Counted from the first letter of the stretch, positions 50,201 through 58,482 are shown. The stretch is 64,000 nucleotides of DNA from Cynocephalus volans (GCF_027409185.1 NC_084462.1:158025490-158089489); one strand, 5' to 3'. Made by a program: numbers and translations. Notes: a model not told the origin generated them from the letters alone.

Positions 50201-53200
50201 GTTTCAAAGTATAGCCTTCAAAAGGCAGCATAATAGGTAAGGAAAGTATTCTAGGACTGCATCAGAAAGTAGAGATTTTTAGTCCAAGTTCTACCCTTTC
50301 TTCACTGTGAGAACCCATGCAAGCCCTAATATTTAGAAACCCAGTTTTCTTATCTATAAAAAGGAGTAAAAATAATACCTGCTCAAAGAGTTGGGAAAAT
50401 CAAGCAAAATAACATATGTCAAGGTATTTTATACTGCGTAAAGTGTCATACTAGTTAGTGTAAGATATAACTCACCCTATACTCCCCCTTGGGTCTCCCC
50501 AGCTCTGGAGCATAGCTTTTGGCAGATGTGTCTGACAGAGCTGAAAAAGAACAAGCAGCTGGTTCTGAAGGATACCCTGAGTCCTGCTTCATCATTCCTT
50601 TCCTCTACTGCTTCCTTCTTACGCACATTTTTTTGACTGTGGGCTCCCAAGGTATCTTTATGGCCAAAAGTAGATCTCAGTTCTTCCCCAAAGACAGCAT
50701 CCCTAGAAGTCACCCATTGCCCCTGTAGCCAGAACGATTTCTACATCAGTATCAGAAAATGTCTCTAATAATGATGGTAGATTCAGAATTAAGCTCATCT
50801 ACTCATTTAATTATCACTGTCCCAATGATTTCCAGTACCATACCCCAGATCAGTAACATCTCCCACAGCAATCAGGAGAAGAGGCTACAATGCCTACCAT
50901 CTGAAAGGGACTGGAAACTTCCAGGTCGGGTTCTACCTAGAACACCAAGAGAGGGAAGAGGTCAACAATTCAAGTCAGAGCCATCCAGACTTGGTTAAGA
51001 ACACAGTGTATACAGAACCTTATTATGCAATAGGGGAACTTAAGGCTTAAAAAATCTTGTATTCAAGTTCAGAAATCCGAGGTGCCATTTTAAAAAAGGG
51101 CAAGAAGAAAAAATTTCAAGTTGTGGTAAAATATACATAGCACAAAATTTACAATTTCAGCCATTTTTACATGTATAATTCAGTGCTATTAAGTACATTC
51201 ACATTGTTGTAGAACCATCACCACTATCCATCTCCAGAATTTTTTCATCACCCCAAATTGAGACTAAACAATAACTCTCCACTCTCTCTCCCCCAGCCCT
51301 TGGTAACAACCATTCTACTTTCTGTATCTATGAATCTAACTATTCTATGTACCTCACATAAATGGAATCATACAATATCTGTTCTTTATGTCCTTATTTT
51401 ATTTAGCATAACATCCTTTAAGTTCATCCGTGTTGTAGTATGCATCACAATTTCATTCCTTTTTAAGGCCAAGTAATATTACATTACATGTACATACCAC
51501 ACTTGGTTTATCCATTCATCTGTTAATGAACGGATGTGCGTTGTTTCCAATTTTTGGCTATTGTGAATAATGCTGCTATAAACACCTGTGTACAAATATT
51601 TGTTCAAGACCTTGGTTTCAATTCTTTTTGGTATATACCTGGAAGTAAACTTGCTGGATCATATGGTAATTCTATATGTAATTTTTTTGAGGAAATGCCA
51701 TACTATCTTTCACAGTAGCTGCACCATTTTACATTCCCACCAACAATGCACAAAGGTTCCCACTGCAATGCACAAGAGGTAGGGAAGAATTTTGATCTAG
51801 GCAAATTTCTTTAGTACCTGTCACAGGGTTAATGTCAATTTTGTTCATCATGTTCTAGAAATCTAGTCCAACTCTTTTCCCCCAAAATTTCTCTCATTTC
51901 TCTGATTCCTAATATCCAGTTGCCAGCTCCAGTGATAATTCTTTATCATTCAATAATCCTTTTCTCTAAAGTAAACGAAAATTATAGCCTGAGTATTTTA
52001 CTCAAAAAAGAAAAGGAGGACTTCCCTGTCCCTTTAACCATCACTCTTTACCTCTAAAAAAGCTACTCAGGGAGTAGGTAGAAGTAGGTTTGGGTAGTTG
52101 TGCATAGGAGGAGAAGCTGTTTCGGCTCTTTAGCTGTTCACGTCCCTCATGTGTAGACCCACTATTACCAGCAGTCTCTCTGATGGACCATGAGATACCT
52201 GTGAGACAGTAAGAACTAAATCAGTAATTCTCATCCTAAGTAAATCTTGACATCCAACATTCAACAAACTCTAAAATCTTTCACTAGGCACCCTGGTCCC
52301 TTGGCCAACATGCAGCAGGAAGAAAAGACAGAACGAATAGACTAATCAACAGAAAAATGGGCAAAGAACATGAATAAATGGGTCACAGAAAAGGAAATTC
52401 AAATGGCTTTTAAACATATGAAAAGATGCTCACTCTTAATAAGAGTATCACAAATTAAAACGATAAAATATCATCGGACCTCTATAACATAGGAAAAAAT
52501 CAAAAGCTTGATAATACCCTGTGTTGGGAAGACTGTGGAGAAACAGGAACCCTCTTACGTTGGGTGGTAGTACATATACAAATTGGTACAACCCCTGTGG
52601 AGGGCGATTTGGTAATATCTATTCAATACAGATGCAAATATCCTAGGCCTGTAATTCCACTCTAAGAATTTATCTTTCATTTACTCATATATGGTCAGAA
52701 TACAATATCATTGATAGGAAATAAACAACAAAAGATTGGAAACAATCTAGAGTTCATCAATAGAGGACTGATTAAACAAATTATGGTAAATCCATACAAT
52801 GTAATACTACACTGCTACTTAAAAAAAACAGAGAGAGAATGAGAAAACTCTTTGTATACTGATATGGGAAGATCTGCAATCTATATTATCACATCAAAAC
52901 AGTAAGATATAAAGTATGCTACTGCTTGTGTAAAAAACAGGGTAAGAATATATATTCCTATGTGCATTTTAAATGCAAAAAGAATCTTTAGATGAATACA
53001 CAGGAAGCAAGCAACAGTTGTTATTTTGGGGGAGAGCAGGGACTAAGAACTGAGAAGATTCATAACAGTGTGGAAGGGAAACTTTTCACTGTATACATTT
53101 AACACATTTTTTATTTTTAAATTGCATTACAGTATTTCCTATTCTAAAAAAACTTTTAATTAGAAATATTTCTTAAAAATATGGGCCGGCCCGTGGCTCA

Positions 53201-54715
53201 CTTGGGAAAGTGCGGTGCTGATAACACCAAGGCCCCGGGTTCGGATCCCATATAGGGATGGCCGGTTTGCTCACTGGCTGAGCGTGGTGCTGACAACACC
53301 AAGCCAAGGGTTAAGATCCCCTCACCGGTCATCTTTAAAAAAAAAAAAATAATAAAAAAATAAGATGGATTCTGCAGAGGTGTTAAGTGGTAATTACATA
53401 ACACTAGGCTGTGAGACTTGATGGCTAAGGAAGTCAGTTCTGCCAACCAGTTATGAGTATTTAATTCAGTAGTTCCCAAATATGATTACATATTACAATC
53501 ACCTGCAGTGCTTATTAAAAATTGAGAGCCCTCATCCCCCCAAGAACCACTGAATCAGAATCTCTGTGGTAAAGTCCAGGGATCTGTTATTTTAACAAGC
53601 ATCCTAAATGAGTATGAAGTAGCCAGCCAAGCAAACCTAAAGACCCATATGGGAATTACTGCTGTATTCCCCAAGTGTCTTCTGCTGGGGTTAAATTTCT
53701 GGATGTATGATCATCTGAAAATAGCCTAATCTCATTCCCTTTCCTGACTAGCATTGTGGAAACAACAAGAGGAGCCTTCACTAGTAACAAGAGCCCTGAA
53801 TATCAGTCCCATCCTAGAGCCTCTTCTACTTACTTCCCACTGGTTCCCCACTCCAGCTGACTCGTTCCAGGTCGTCATCATCATCACCATCATCCACAAA
53901 GTCTCGAAGGCTATTCACTGCCTGCTTGGATTCCTTTAACTGCACAGGGACAGAAGACAGAGCACTCAAGCAATCATTGCTCCCCACCAAGAACTGGAAC
54001 TTGAAGATGGCCAACACTTTCACCCTCTGCAATCTCAAGCCAAGCCTATTAGATTTGCAAAGAAAATAAATTGCTTTTCAGCCAACACTGCAGTTCAGAG
54101 GCAAAAGAGTTAGGAGGAACCAAAGCCACTTTTGAGTTCTAATCATATTCTTGGCAATGGCTTGCTGTGTAAACCTGAGTAAATTTAAAGCCTCTTTTGA
54201 GTTCAAATCATATTTCTGGCAATGACTTGTTGTGTCAACCTGAGTGAATTTATTCACTTCTCCAAAAATGAATTTGTTTCCCAATCTGTAAAATAGATAC
54301 AATAAAGGTGAATCATCATCTTTAAAAATAATAAATTATATCACATGAATAAAAAACTTGGAGTTCTTAAAAAAAAAAATCTGAAAGAAAAGAATCATGT
54401 TAAGAAGGGAAAGTAAGACGGGCAGAGTTGGTTTTTAACAATCCTTCTGGCTCTTTCCTGAAGCATTTTCTCCATAAAGGTTCTTCTGAAGCTCTGACCC
54501 AAAACATTTCTGAGCCTAATAGAGACATGGTCAAAAGCCAGGTTACCCAGGACCTAAGGGGATGGAATTTTAGAATGGCCCAGTGGAGGAGGGTGTGACC
54601 TTCAGCAACTGTAGAAACCTACCTGTGAGAGCTCATCATCTTCGTCATCAAAGGTGAAAGCCTTGAACTTGGAGCTGTTCCAATACTCCTCCTCATCACC
54701 CTTTGTCCAACTCAT
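32185..54715 (-). CDS. VIPAS39: VIPAS39 (SPE-39/VIPAR), VPS33B-interacting trafficking protein, complete coding sequence
   Basis: Nineteen coding exons on the minus strand, all with GT/AG borders and consistent phase. Their lengths sum to 1485 bases, i.e. 494 residues plus stop; human is 493. The protein pairs with the Sec1/Munc18 protein VPS33B in a HOPS-like (CHEVI) complex on recycling and late endosomes. It is needed for lysosome-related organelles and apical polarity; loss in people causes ARC syndrome (established knowledge). Residues 1-150 are acidic and low-complexity, with an Asp-rich run near 47-55. Residues from about 170 on form the helical SPE-39/VPS16 C-terminal-like part that binds VPS33B. 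The stop is preceded by IRWKN. The 3' UTR runs to an AATAAA near 31255. The gene shares a CpG-island promoter with AHSA1. Introns carry many t-SINEs and several LINE fragments. I see no coding lesion. Confidence 0.97.
32973..33077 (-). CDS. VIPAS39: VIPAS39 coding exon 18
   Basis: Residues 454-488, [20 protein letters not shown] then [15 protein letters not shown]. Acceptor tgtacag, donor CTCG|GTGAGC. Confidence 0.96.
33481..33570 (-). CDS. VIPAS39: VIPAS39 coding exon 17
   Basis: Residues 424-453, [20 protein letters not shown] then [10 protein letters not shown]. Acceptor cccacag, donor TGAT|GTGAG. Confidence 0.96.
33743..33850 (+). mobile_element. t-SINE, monomer
   Basis: One diverged unit (ggtgctgataacaccaagat) with an A-rich tail, in the intron between VIPAS39 exons 17 and 16. 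Confidence 0.85.
34225..34311 (-). CDS. VIPAS39: VIPAS39 coding exon 16
   Basis: Residues 395-423, [20 protein letters not shown] then LHKNSAPVQ. Acceptor ctttttcag, donor CCAG|GTAATG. Confidence 0.96.
34930..36780 (+). mobile_element. 5'-truncated L1 (last part of ORF2 and 3' UTR)
   Basis: Plus strand, antisense to VIPAS39, in the intron between exons 16 and 15. Begins in ORF2 (cattatatggaaccacgaaag-like part, then [13 protein letters not shown]-like frame) and runs through the cysteine cluster to an A-rich 3' end. Interrupted by a dimeric t-SINE at 35717-35890. Confidence 0.85.
35717..35890 (+). mobile_element. t-SINE, dimer (variant right unit), inside L1
   Basis: Right unit has gtggtgttgaccacaccgtg instead of the usual gacaacacc. 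Flanked by aaaactactatga / aaaactattataa. Confidence 0.88.
36782..36872 (+). mobile_element. t-SINE, monomer between two L1 fragments
   Basis: gccagttagctcagttggtt start, short A-rich end. It sits at the A-rich 3' end of one L1 and next to the truncated 5' end of the next. Confidence 0.85.
36875..37622 (+). mobile_element. Second 5'-truncated L1 in tandem
   Basis: Repeats the ORF2 3' end and 3' UTR already seen in the previous element (gtgttggtgaaggtgtggag to tcaaaacatgttgtag). It is the same orientation but diverged, so it is an independent insertion, not a recent duplicate. t-SINEs sit at both of its ends. Confidence 0.82.
37625..37805 (+). mobile_element. t-SINE, dimer
   Basis: gggccggcctgtggctcact left unit, gctggccagttagctcactt right unit, A-rich tail. 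Placed at the 3' end of the second L1 fragment. Confidence 0.88.
37880..37979 (-). mobile_element. t-SINE, monomer
   Basis: Reverse-complement unit ending aactcagctaaccaaccagt. Flanked by taaagaactaat at 37868-37879 and 37980-37991. Confidence 0.87.
38374..38463 (-). CDS. VIPAS39: VIPAS39 coding exon 15
   Basis: Residues 365-394, [20 protein letters not shown] then [10 protein letters not shown]. Acceptor gttttctag, donor AAAG|GTGGG. The next intron (4.06 kb) holds two L1 3' halves. Confidence 0.96.
38799..38840 (-). CDS. VIPAS39: VIPAS39 coding exon 14 (42 nt)
   Basis: Residues 351-364, [14 protein letters not shown]. In phase at both ends, so skipping would keep the frame. Acceptor catcctag, donor TAAG|GTAAAT. 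Confidence 0.95.
39467..39601 (-). CDS. VIPAS39: VIPAS39 coding exon 13
   Basis: Residues 306-350, phase 0 at both ends, from [19 protein letters not shown] to [11 protein letters not shown]. Acceptor ccaccacag, donor TGAG|GTACAG. Confidence 0.96.
40051..40126 (-). CDS. VIPAS39: VIPAS39 coding exon 12
   Basis: Completes Gly280 and codes residues 281-305, [20 protein letters not shown] then QIIIE. Acceptor ctctaccag, donor TGAG|GTTAG. Confidence 0.95.
40379..40519 (+). mobile_element. t-SINE, '1.5-mer' CpG-rich subfamily
   Basis: Second copy of the subfamily at 30487. Perfect duplication aaatacataagagtc at 40364-40378 and 40520-40534, so a fairly young insertion. Confidence 0.93.
41436..41600 (-). 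mobile_element. t-SINE, dimer
   Basis: Poly-T at left, ends ccacggggccggcc. Flanked by tttgcaag on both sides. Confidence 0.9.
41910..42029 (+). mobile_element. t-SINE, monomer
   Basis: ggctggctggttggctcact start, (A/GAAA) tail; flanked by a short tgttggg repeat. About 160 bases from VIPAS39 exon 11. Confidence 0.85.
42192..42265 (-). CDS. VIPAS39: VIPAS39 coding exon 11
   Basis: Residues 256-279, [20 protein letters not shown] then KTCI, plus two bases. Acceptor tttttgtag, donor TTGG|GTAAG. Confidence 0.95.
42440..42650. mobile_element. DNA transposon relic (hAT-like), copy 1
   Basis: ctgcactgtccaatttggta, tgtgcctagtggctaccata and gaagttctatcagacagtag are parts of a common mammalian element with related ends. 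Same family as 62640-62915. Confidence 0.5.
42660..43640. other. AT-rich VIPAS39 intron stretch without recognised repeats
   Basis: Nothing gene-like. Very AT-rich with many small A/T runs; any repeat is too decayed to name. Confidence 0.5.
43674..43750 (+). repeat. 22-bp direct repeat at 55-bp spacing
   Basis: cagactgccaatcactttca is present at 43674 and again at 43729, in an AT-rich VIPAS39 intron. Confidence 0.85.
43812..43912 (+). mobile_element. t-SINE, monomer
   Basis: Flanked by a near-perfect duplication tttagaaaacatgttactg / tttagaaaacacgttactg. Confidence 0.9.
44651..44678 (-). CDS. VIPAS39: VIPAS39 coding exon 10 (28-nt microexon)
   Basis: Completes Arg246 and codes FLDRTEELA. 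The 28-nt length is not a multiple of three, so skipping it would shift the frame. Acceptor cttcccag, donor GCG|GTAAG. Confidence 0.93.
44690..45780. other. VIPAS39 intron, unique sequence
   Basis: No open frame, tRNA-like unit or repeat recognised apart from the MIR that follows. Confidence 0.5.
45790..45995 (+). repeat. MIR fragment
   Basis: ccattttacagatgtgaaaa and cttgactccagtgcctggtt place most of a MIR here, in the intron between VIPAS39 exons 10 and 9. Confidence 0.72.
46173..46275 (-). CDS. VIPAS39: VIPAS39 coding exon 9
   Basis: Completes Glu212 and codes residues 213-245, [19 protein letters not shown] then [14 protein letters not shown]. Amphipathic helices typical of the VPS16-like repeat. 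Acceptor cctgccag, donor TTCAG|GTAAG. Confidence 0.95.
46757..46790 (-). CDS. VIPAS39: VIPAS39 coding exon 8 (34 nt)
   Basis: Residues 201-211, [11 protein letters not shown], plus one base. Acceptor ttctctag, donor AAAG|GTGAGC. Confidence 0.94.
47262..47354 (-). CDS. VIPAS39: VIPAS39 coding exon 7
   Basis: Residues 170-200, [20 protein letters not shown] then [12 protein letters not shown] heptad-like leucine pattern marks the start of the helical region. Acceptor ttctgccag, donor GCA|GTGAG. Confidence 0.95.
47615..49158 (-). mobile_element. L1 with internal inversion (twin priming)
   Basis: 47615-48722 is an antisense L1 3' end, ending upstream in an ORF2 relic SKWIVDLNV. 48725-49158 is sense-strand ORF2 from [10 protein letters not shown]-like to NGSQTDLNIK-like sequence. 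The outer end of the inverted piece maps to the same ORF2 site as the start of the 3' piece, as expected from twin-primed reverse transcription. It lies in a VIPAS39 intron. Confidence 0.75.
49165..49262 (-). mobile_element. t-SINE, monomer (first of a tandem antisense pair)
   Basis: Poly-T, then ggtggctggccagtaagagg ... aagtgaactaactggtcagc. Abuts the end of the inverted L1. Confidence 0.85.
49306..49406 (-). mobile_element. t-SINE, monomer (second of the pair)
   Basis: ggtggctggccaatacaggg ... gtgagctaacaggacagtcc. Separate poly-T, so an independent insertion. Confidence 0.83.
49662..49718 (-). CDS. VIPAS39: VIPAS39 coding exon 6
   Basis: Residues 151-169, [19 protein letters not shown], phase 0 at both ends. 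Acceptor atattccag, donor CAAG|GTAAAG. Confidence 0.95.
50476..50540 (-). CDS. VIPAS39: VIPAS39 coding exon 5
   Basis: Completes Ala129 and codes residues 130-150, [21 protein letters not shown]. Acceptor tctttttcag, donor TAGG|GTGAG. Confidence 0.94.
50898..50936 (-). CDS. VIPAS39: VIPAS39 coding exon 4 (39 nt)
   Basis: Short exon coding [12 protein letters not shown] with split codons at both ends. Acceptor gtgttctag, donor GATG|GTAGG. Confidence 0.93.
51115..51785 (-). mobile_element. 5'-truncated old L1, antisense
   Basis: Contains the typical reverse complement of an L1 3' end (caccatcaccactatccatc, cttggtaacaaccattctac, tggatcatatggtaattcta). Ends in the ORF2 tail near 51785. Intron between VIPAS39 exons 4 and 3. 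Confidence 0.8.
52052..52198 (-). CDS. VIPAS39: VIPAS39 coding exon 3
   Basis: Completes Ser67, codes residues 68-115 and one base of Gly116. Serine- and threonine-rich ([15 protein letters not shown] ... YSLSSFFRG), likely disordered. Acceptor gtctcacag, donor AGAG|GTAAAG. Confidence 0.95.
52330..53175 (+). mobile_element. Old L1/HAL1-like 3' fragment
   Basis: Plus-strand ORF2-like remnants (tgggcaaagaacatgaata, ctcttacgttgggtggtagt) and an L1-type 3' UTR (cactgtatacatttaacaca). Heavily decayed. Confidence 0.65.
53183..53358 (+). mobile_element. t-SINE, dimer
   Basis: Close to the apparent consensus: gggccggcccgtggctcact ... cctcaccggtcatcttt, A-rich tail. Confidence 0.92.
53463..53605 (+). 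mobile_element. MER5A-like DNA transposon relic
   Basis: cagtagttcccaaatatgat ... caatcacctgcagtgcttat ... actgaatcagaatctctgtg follows the MER5A consensus order. Confidence 0.7.
53834..53939 (-). CDS. VIPAS39: VIPAS39 coding exon 2 (acidic run)
   Basis: Residues 32-66 plus one base. Carries [18 protein letters not shown], an Asp run interrupted by Gly, one residue longer than the human run as I remember it; this explains 494 against 493 residues. Acceptor ctgtgcag, donor GGGAA|GTAAG. Confidence 0.95.
54124..54253 (+). repeat. 65-bp tandem duplication of a MIR-like segment
   Basis: Units 54124-54188 and 54189-54253 share cttttgagttc, aatcatat, ggcaatg and aacctgagt. About ten differences show that it is old. 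It lies 185 bases upstream of VIPAS39 coding exon 2. Confidence 0.88.
54623..54715 (-). CDS. VIPAS39: VIPAS39 coding exon 1 (start codon)
   Basis: Codes residues 1-31, [13 protein letters not shown] ... DDELSQ. The ATG directly follows a ctcccactccag acceptor, so the 5' UTR is in a separate upstream exon. Residues 2-3 (SW) differ from the NR that I recall for human. Donor CACAG|GTAGG. Confidence 0.93.
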
Positions 54716-55095
54716 CTGGAGTGGGAGGAAGACAGAAACACGTCCCTTTCTGGGTCCTCCCCCCAAAAAGAGCTCCAAAAGCTTTAGATTCCTTCATTCC
54801 TAACTGCCCCCAGAAATCAGAACGTAGGAAAAATCTAATAAAGCAAATATTGAACCTGCCATATAAAATCAGATCCTTGCATCTCCAACTAATCAGGTCT
54901 TACTTTTGACGCTCTAATTACTCACTAGTAATCACTCATTCTTAGAGCATCTGCTTTGTTCAAGGAACTCTCTCAGGAGTTATAAGGGATATAAAAAAGT
55001 ACAAGACACAGTACAATGTACAATGTACAAAGAAGGTCAGTCAAAGCATGCATAAAACATAAGAATTGCATTCTTGCATTCAACATATATCTATT

Positions 55096-55277
55096 GGGCC
55101 AGCCCGTGGCTCACTAGGGAGAGTGTGGTGCTGATGACACCAAGGCCCCGGGTTCAGATCCCATGTAGAGATGGCCAGTTGGCTCATTGGGTGAGCATGG
55201 TGCTGACAACACCAAGTCAAGGGTTAAGATCCCCTTACCGGTCATCTATTAAAAACAAAACAAAACAAAACAAAAAA
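55096..55277 (+). mobile_element. t-SINE, dimer
   Basis: Perfect duplication acatatatctatt at 55083-55095 and 55278-55290; (AAAAC)n tail. Confidence 0.93.
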
Positions 55278-55742
55278 ACATATATCTATTAAGTGCCGCC
55301 TCTGAGGCACTGTTCTAGGCTCTGGGACTACTACAGTAAATAAAACTGACAAATATCCTGCTCTCATGTATGCTTTTTAAATTCATGAAAGAATAAGAGC
55401 AAAGCAATTAAAAGAAACAGAATTACCTTGCCTGTATCTTCAAATCGTGATTATTTCATTAACGACCACTGACCAAAATTTAGGTAACGAGGGACCAGCC
55501 AAGAAAACAAAGTATATAAAAAATTAGTTAAAAGAACACAAGTCCTTCTCATAACTAACTACTCTAAAATTAAAGTTCACCTTGCAAAAAAAAGTTTTGC
55601 CCTATCAATGCCAAGTGGATTACAGTGAAAACTGTGATTTAATCCAAGAATAAGGTACCAAAACTTCCACAGCACCAAAAATAACTCCAAAGGCCATGCC
55701 ATACAGCATCAAATTCTAAAGGATCCTTTTGCTTTTCCTTTA

Positions 55743-55829
55743 CTTATTTATTTTTGGGGCAGCTGGCCAAACCCTTCACCTTGGTGTTATAACACGACAC
55801 TCTAACCAACTGGGCTGACTGGCCAGCCC
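55743..55829 (-). mobile_element. t-SINE, monomer
   Basis: Flanked by ttgcttttccttta / ctgcttttccttttа-type direct repeats at about 55729 and 55829; unit ends gggctgactggccagccc. Confidence 0.82.
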
Positions 55830-56351
55830 TGCTTTTCCTTTTATTTTGACAGCACCTCAAAAGCTTGAGAAACACTCATTATGGTAGCCCTGCTGAGGCT
55901 TCTGATGGCCCTTAATATACTCTACTCTCAGTTCCTGACTCTGTTTTCAACTTTGGGGATATAGGAATGGCAAAGGTATGTTGGGTATATTGTCTGGTCC
56001 TTTCCCATGGCAGACATCACTAATTGATTTCTGCTGAACCCAGATGTGGCTTAAAAATCTTTTTCTGTATTTAATTCTAGGGAGTCAAAACCAAATAAAA
56101 AAGATGGCAGACACATCGGACTCAGGAAACAAAGTGCCTAGCAGAAAGTAAATACTAAATGTTAGTTCCCTTTTGTATCGGATATCTTGCTGACATCTTT
56201 CTGTCTTAAGTTTCCTTATCCAGGAAATAGGCATGACCTAACTTGTAGGATTGTTATGAGGATTAAGCCAGTCAATATATGGAAAGTACTTAATGCCTGA
56301 CACAAAATTAATGCTCAGTATTAACTTTTATCATTAATAAATTATCCTGTT

Positions 56352-56514
56352 GGGCCGGCCCATGGCTCACTTGGGAGAGTGTGGTGCTGATAACACCAAG
56401 GCCCCGGGTTCAGATCCCATATAGGGATGGCCGGTTAGCTCAATGGGTGAGTGTGGTGCTGACAGCACCAAGTCAAGGGTTAAGATCCCCTTACCAGTCA
56501 TCTTTTAATAAATA
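56352..56514 (+). mobile_element. t-SINE, dimer
   Basis: Perfect 16-bp duplication aataaattatcctgtt at 56336-56351 and 56515-56530, the longest perfect one here. Confidence 0.94.
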
Positions 56515-56669
56515 AATAAATTATCCTGTTACCTTGGAAAAAGCTAGAAAAATATTTTTAATCAATCCTAAAGATTTAAAAACATTAGTTTACTACAAAA
56601 ATCCTGAGAATGGCAACAAATACTGAAGATGTGTATAGAATGTATAAATATTTCTGGTGCGCCACTTTT

Positions 56670-56860
56670 TATAAAGCACTTTGTCATTCACTTGATCCTT
56701 AGAACAATCCTGTACAGTACGCCTGGCAGATTCCATTTCCATCTCACTGATTAGGAAAATGAGGCACAAAAGGATTCAGTTTGAAAGCCACTTTATAATC
56801 GGTCCTATTCCAAACTACAATCCAGGTTTTCTGGCTCCTAGACCATTTCTACTGTCTTGT
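56670..56860 (+). repeat. MIR fragment
   Basis: gattaggaaaatgaggcaca after cttagaacaatcctgtacag is MIR-like. In the 5' UTR intron of VIPAS39. Confidence 0.65.
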
Positions 56861-57690
56861 ATGGTCCTACTACCTATTTTTCATTCTCGGGAAAACTAGG
56901 GCAGATCATTCCTTCAATATAATAAATATCTACAGATAGGCATAGAATGTGTCTAACAGACCCAATAATCCACCAGAGGATTTCTGGAATCCTTTTTTCA
57001 CCATGCAATGGCAGTGGACACTGGACACCAGTTTGTACTTCTAGTGTCAAATGAGAAGCTAGCTTTACTTGTCAAGTAAAAAGATAATGATTTAATGGCT
57101 CTAGAAGTTATTAAGCAATCAGGTGCAATATTAAGAGTGACTGAGAAAAGTGACTCAACATGATTTAAAATTTTTCAGAGGCTTGTCCTAATCGTGAACT
57201 GTTTACTGAGAGCCCACAAGGTAGGGTGATAAATCTGAAGGGAGAGCAGGAACATGACGTAGGAAAACAGAAGGATCAGCAAAAATACCCACAACCAAGA
57301 CGCTCCCTGCCTCAGGACACTCCAGAACCAGCTACTGAGAAATCAGTCTCGGTTTCAGTGATCGTCTTCTGAGCCAGGCCGACACAGGGGAAGCTTGTGA
57401 ACAGAAACCAGGGATGACTCTAAAGGCGAAACGTCCAGGAAGCCACAGCTCTACCGCAGTCGCCGGGCCCGGCGGATCCCGGGTAGAGTCAGCGCGTTCA
57501 GAGCCAAATGTCCACCTGTGGACCAAACGTGGGCGCTCACTCGCAGCCCCAACCCCGAGCGTACTTCGGTTCCCAAAAGTCGCCCCGTCGGAAGAAGAGA
57601 GTCAAGCGCGGAGGGAGGGGGAAAAAATAAGGATACGGAGTCGCCAGACTCAGCCAGATACGCGGCCCAAGGGGCTTAGGACACCCTCAC

Positions 57691-57800
57691 CTCTTCCACA
57701 CCGAGCCCTCCCTCTCAGGACAGCGCCAGCCTCCGCCGCCGCTGAGCCAGCTTTTTTAGTCAGGCTGTGCCGCATAGAAAAAGGGCGGAAGCGGGTAGTC
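57691..57800 (-). other. VIPAS39: VIPAS39 5' non-coding first exon (5' edge uncertain)
   Basis: Inside the CpG island a minus-strand GTGGAAGAG|GTGAGG donor ends an exon at 57691. The first coding exon starts exactly at its acceptor, so a separate non-coding leader exon must exist and this is the best candidate. The transcription start is not visible and 57800 is a guess. Confidence 0.55.
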
Positions 57801-57857
57801 GCGCGGAGGCGGGGGCGACGGAAGCGCAAGGAAAAGAAAGAGGCCGCAGGACATGTT

Positions 57858-57869
57858 GGAAGTTGTAGT
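57858..57869 (-). promoter_or_regulatory. Second, inverted ZNF143-like half motif
   Basis: On the minus strand the bases read actacaacttcc, matching the left part of the same consensus and pointing toward VIPAS39. Weaker than the plus-strand copy. Confidence 0.4.
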
Positions 57870-58016
57870 TTTTTCTGCCTCCGCCGTCAGGGGCAGTCTC
57901 GATGGCCTACAGGGCTTCTTGCCTACAGCCCCCAGAACCCCCAGCTCACTATGCTAGGTCATTTCCTTTACTTTCAGCGCGACCTTCGGCGATTGTCTAG
58001 CGGGTACCTTAGCAAG

Positions 58017-58030
58017 ACTACAACTCCCAG
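58017..58030 (+). promoter_or_regulatory. ZNF143/THAP11-type motif (SBS)
   Basis: actacaactcccag matches the actacaayTCCCAG consensus bound by ZNF143, common in bidirectional CpG promoters. It lies about 390 bases upstream of the AHSA1 ATG. Confidence 0.6.
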
Positions 58031-58402
58031 GAGGCTCAGCAGGGCCAAGGTAGGGTCTAGCGAAACAATGAGACGTGTTCTTTGTGTCATTACGGGTGAG
58101 GAATGGTCGTGTGAGGGGTTAGATTTCGGGCCCCTTGGGGGATAACGTGAGGGAGCCTGAAGGAACTCTAGAACTGGCGAAACCTAGGGAACGGGGAGTT
58201 GGAACGGAAGTAGGCAGTGGGAGTGGGGAGGAGCCGGAAGTTAAGGCGGGGAAGCTGGGTTGGGGTGGAGGGAAAAGCAAGCCAGGAGGTGTTGCGGCCG
58301 CTTCTAGTAGTTTCCAGGCGCTACTGGGCGGCTGGCACCAAGCGTTCCTGAGGCTGTGGCTGCGGCTGCTCGGGAGCTGGTGGCGGTGCGATTGGAGAGC
58401 CG

Positions 58403-58482
58403 ATGGCCAAGTGGGGTGAGGGCGACCCACGCTGGATCGTGGAGGAGCGGGCGGACGCCACCAACGTCAACAACTGGCACTG
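58403..58482 (+). CDS. AHSA1: AHSA1 coding exon 1
   Basis: Residues 1-26, MAKWGEGDPRWIVEERADAT then NVNNWH, plus two bases of Trp27. Donor TG|GTGAGG. GC-rich and inside the CpG island. Confidence 0.97.

Noticed and set aside
263-56514. Regularly recurring short repeats as a CRISPR-like array
   Set aside because: The copies are dispersed kilobases apart, in both orientations, with their own target-site duplications; they are SINEs in a mammalian genome.
57414-58145. 243-codon plus-strand frame in the CpG island
   Set aside because: It runs across the VIPAS39 leader exon in antisense and ends before AHSA1. Arg/Ser/Pro-rich composition follows from base content.
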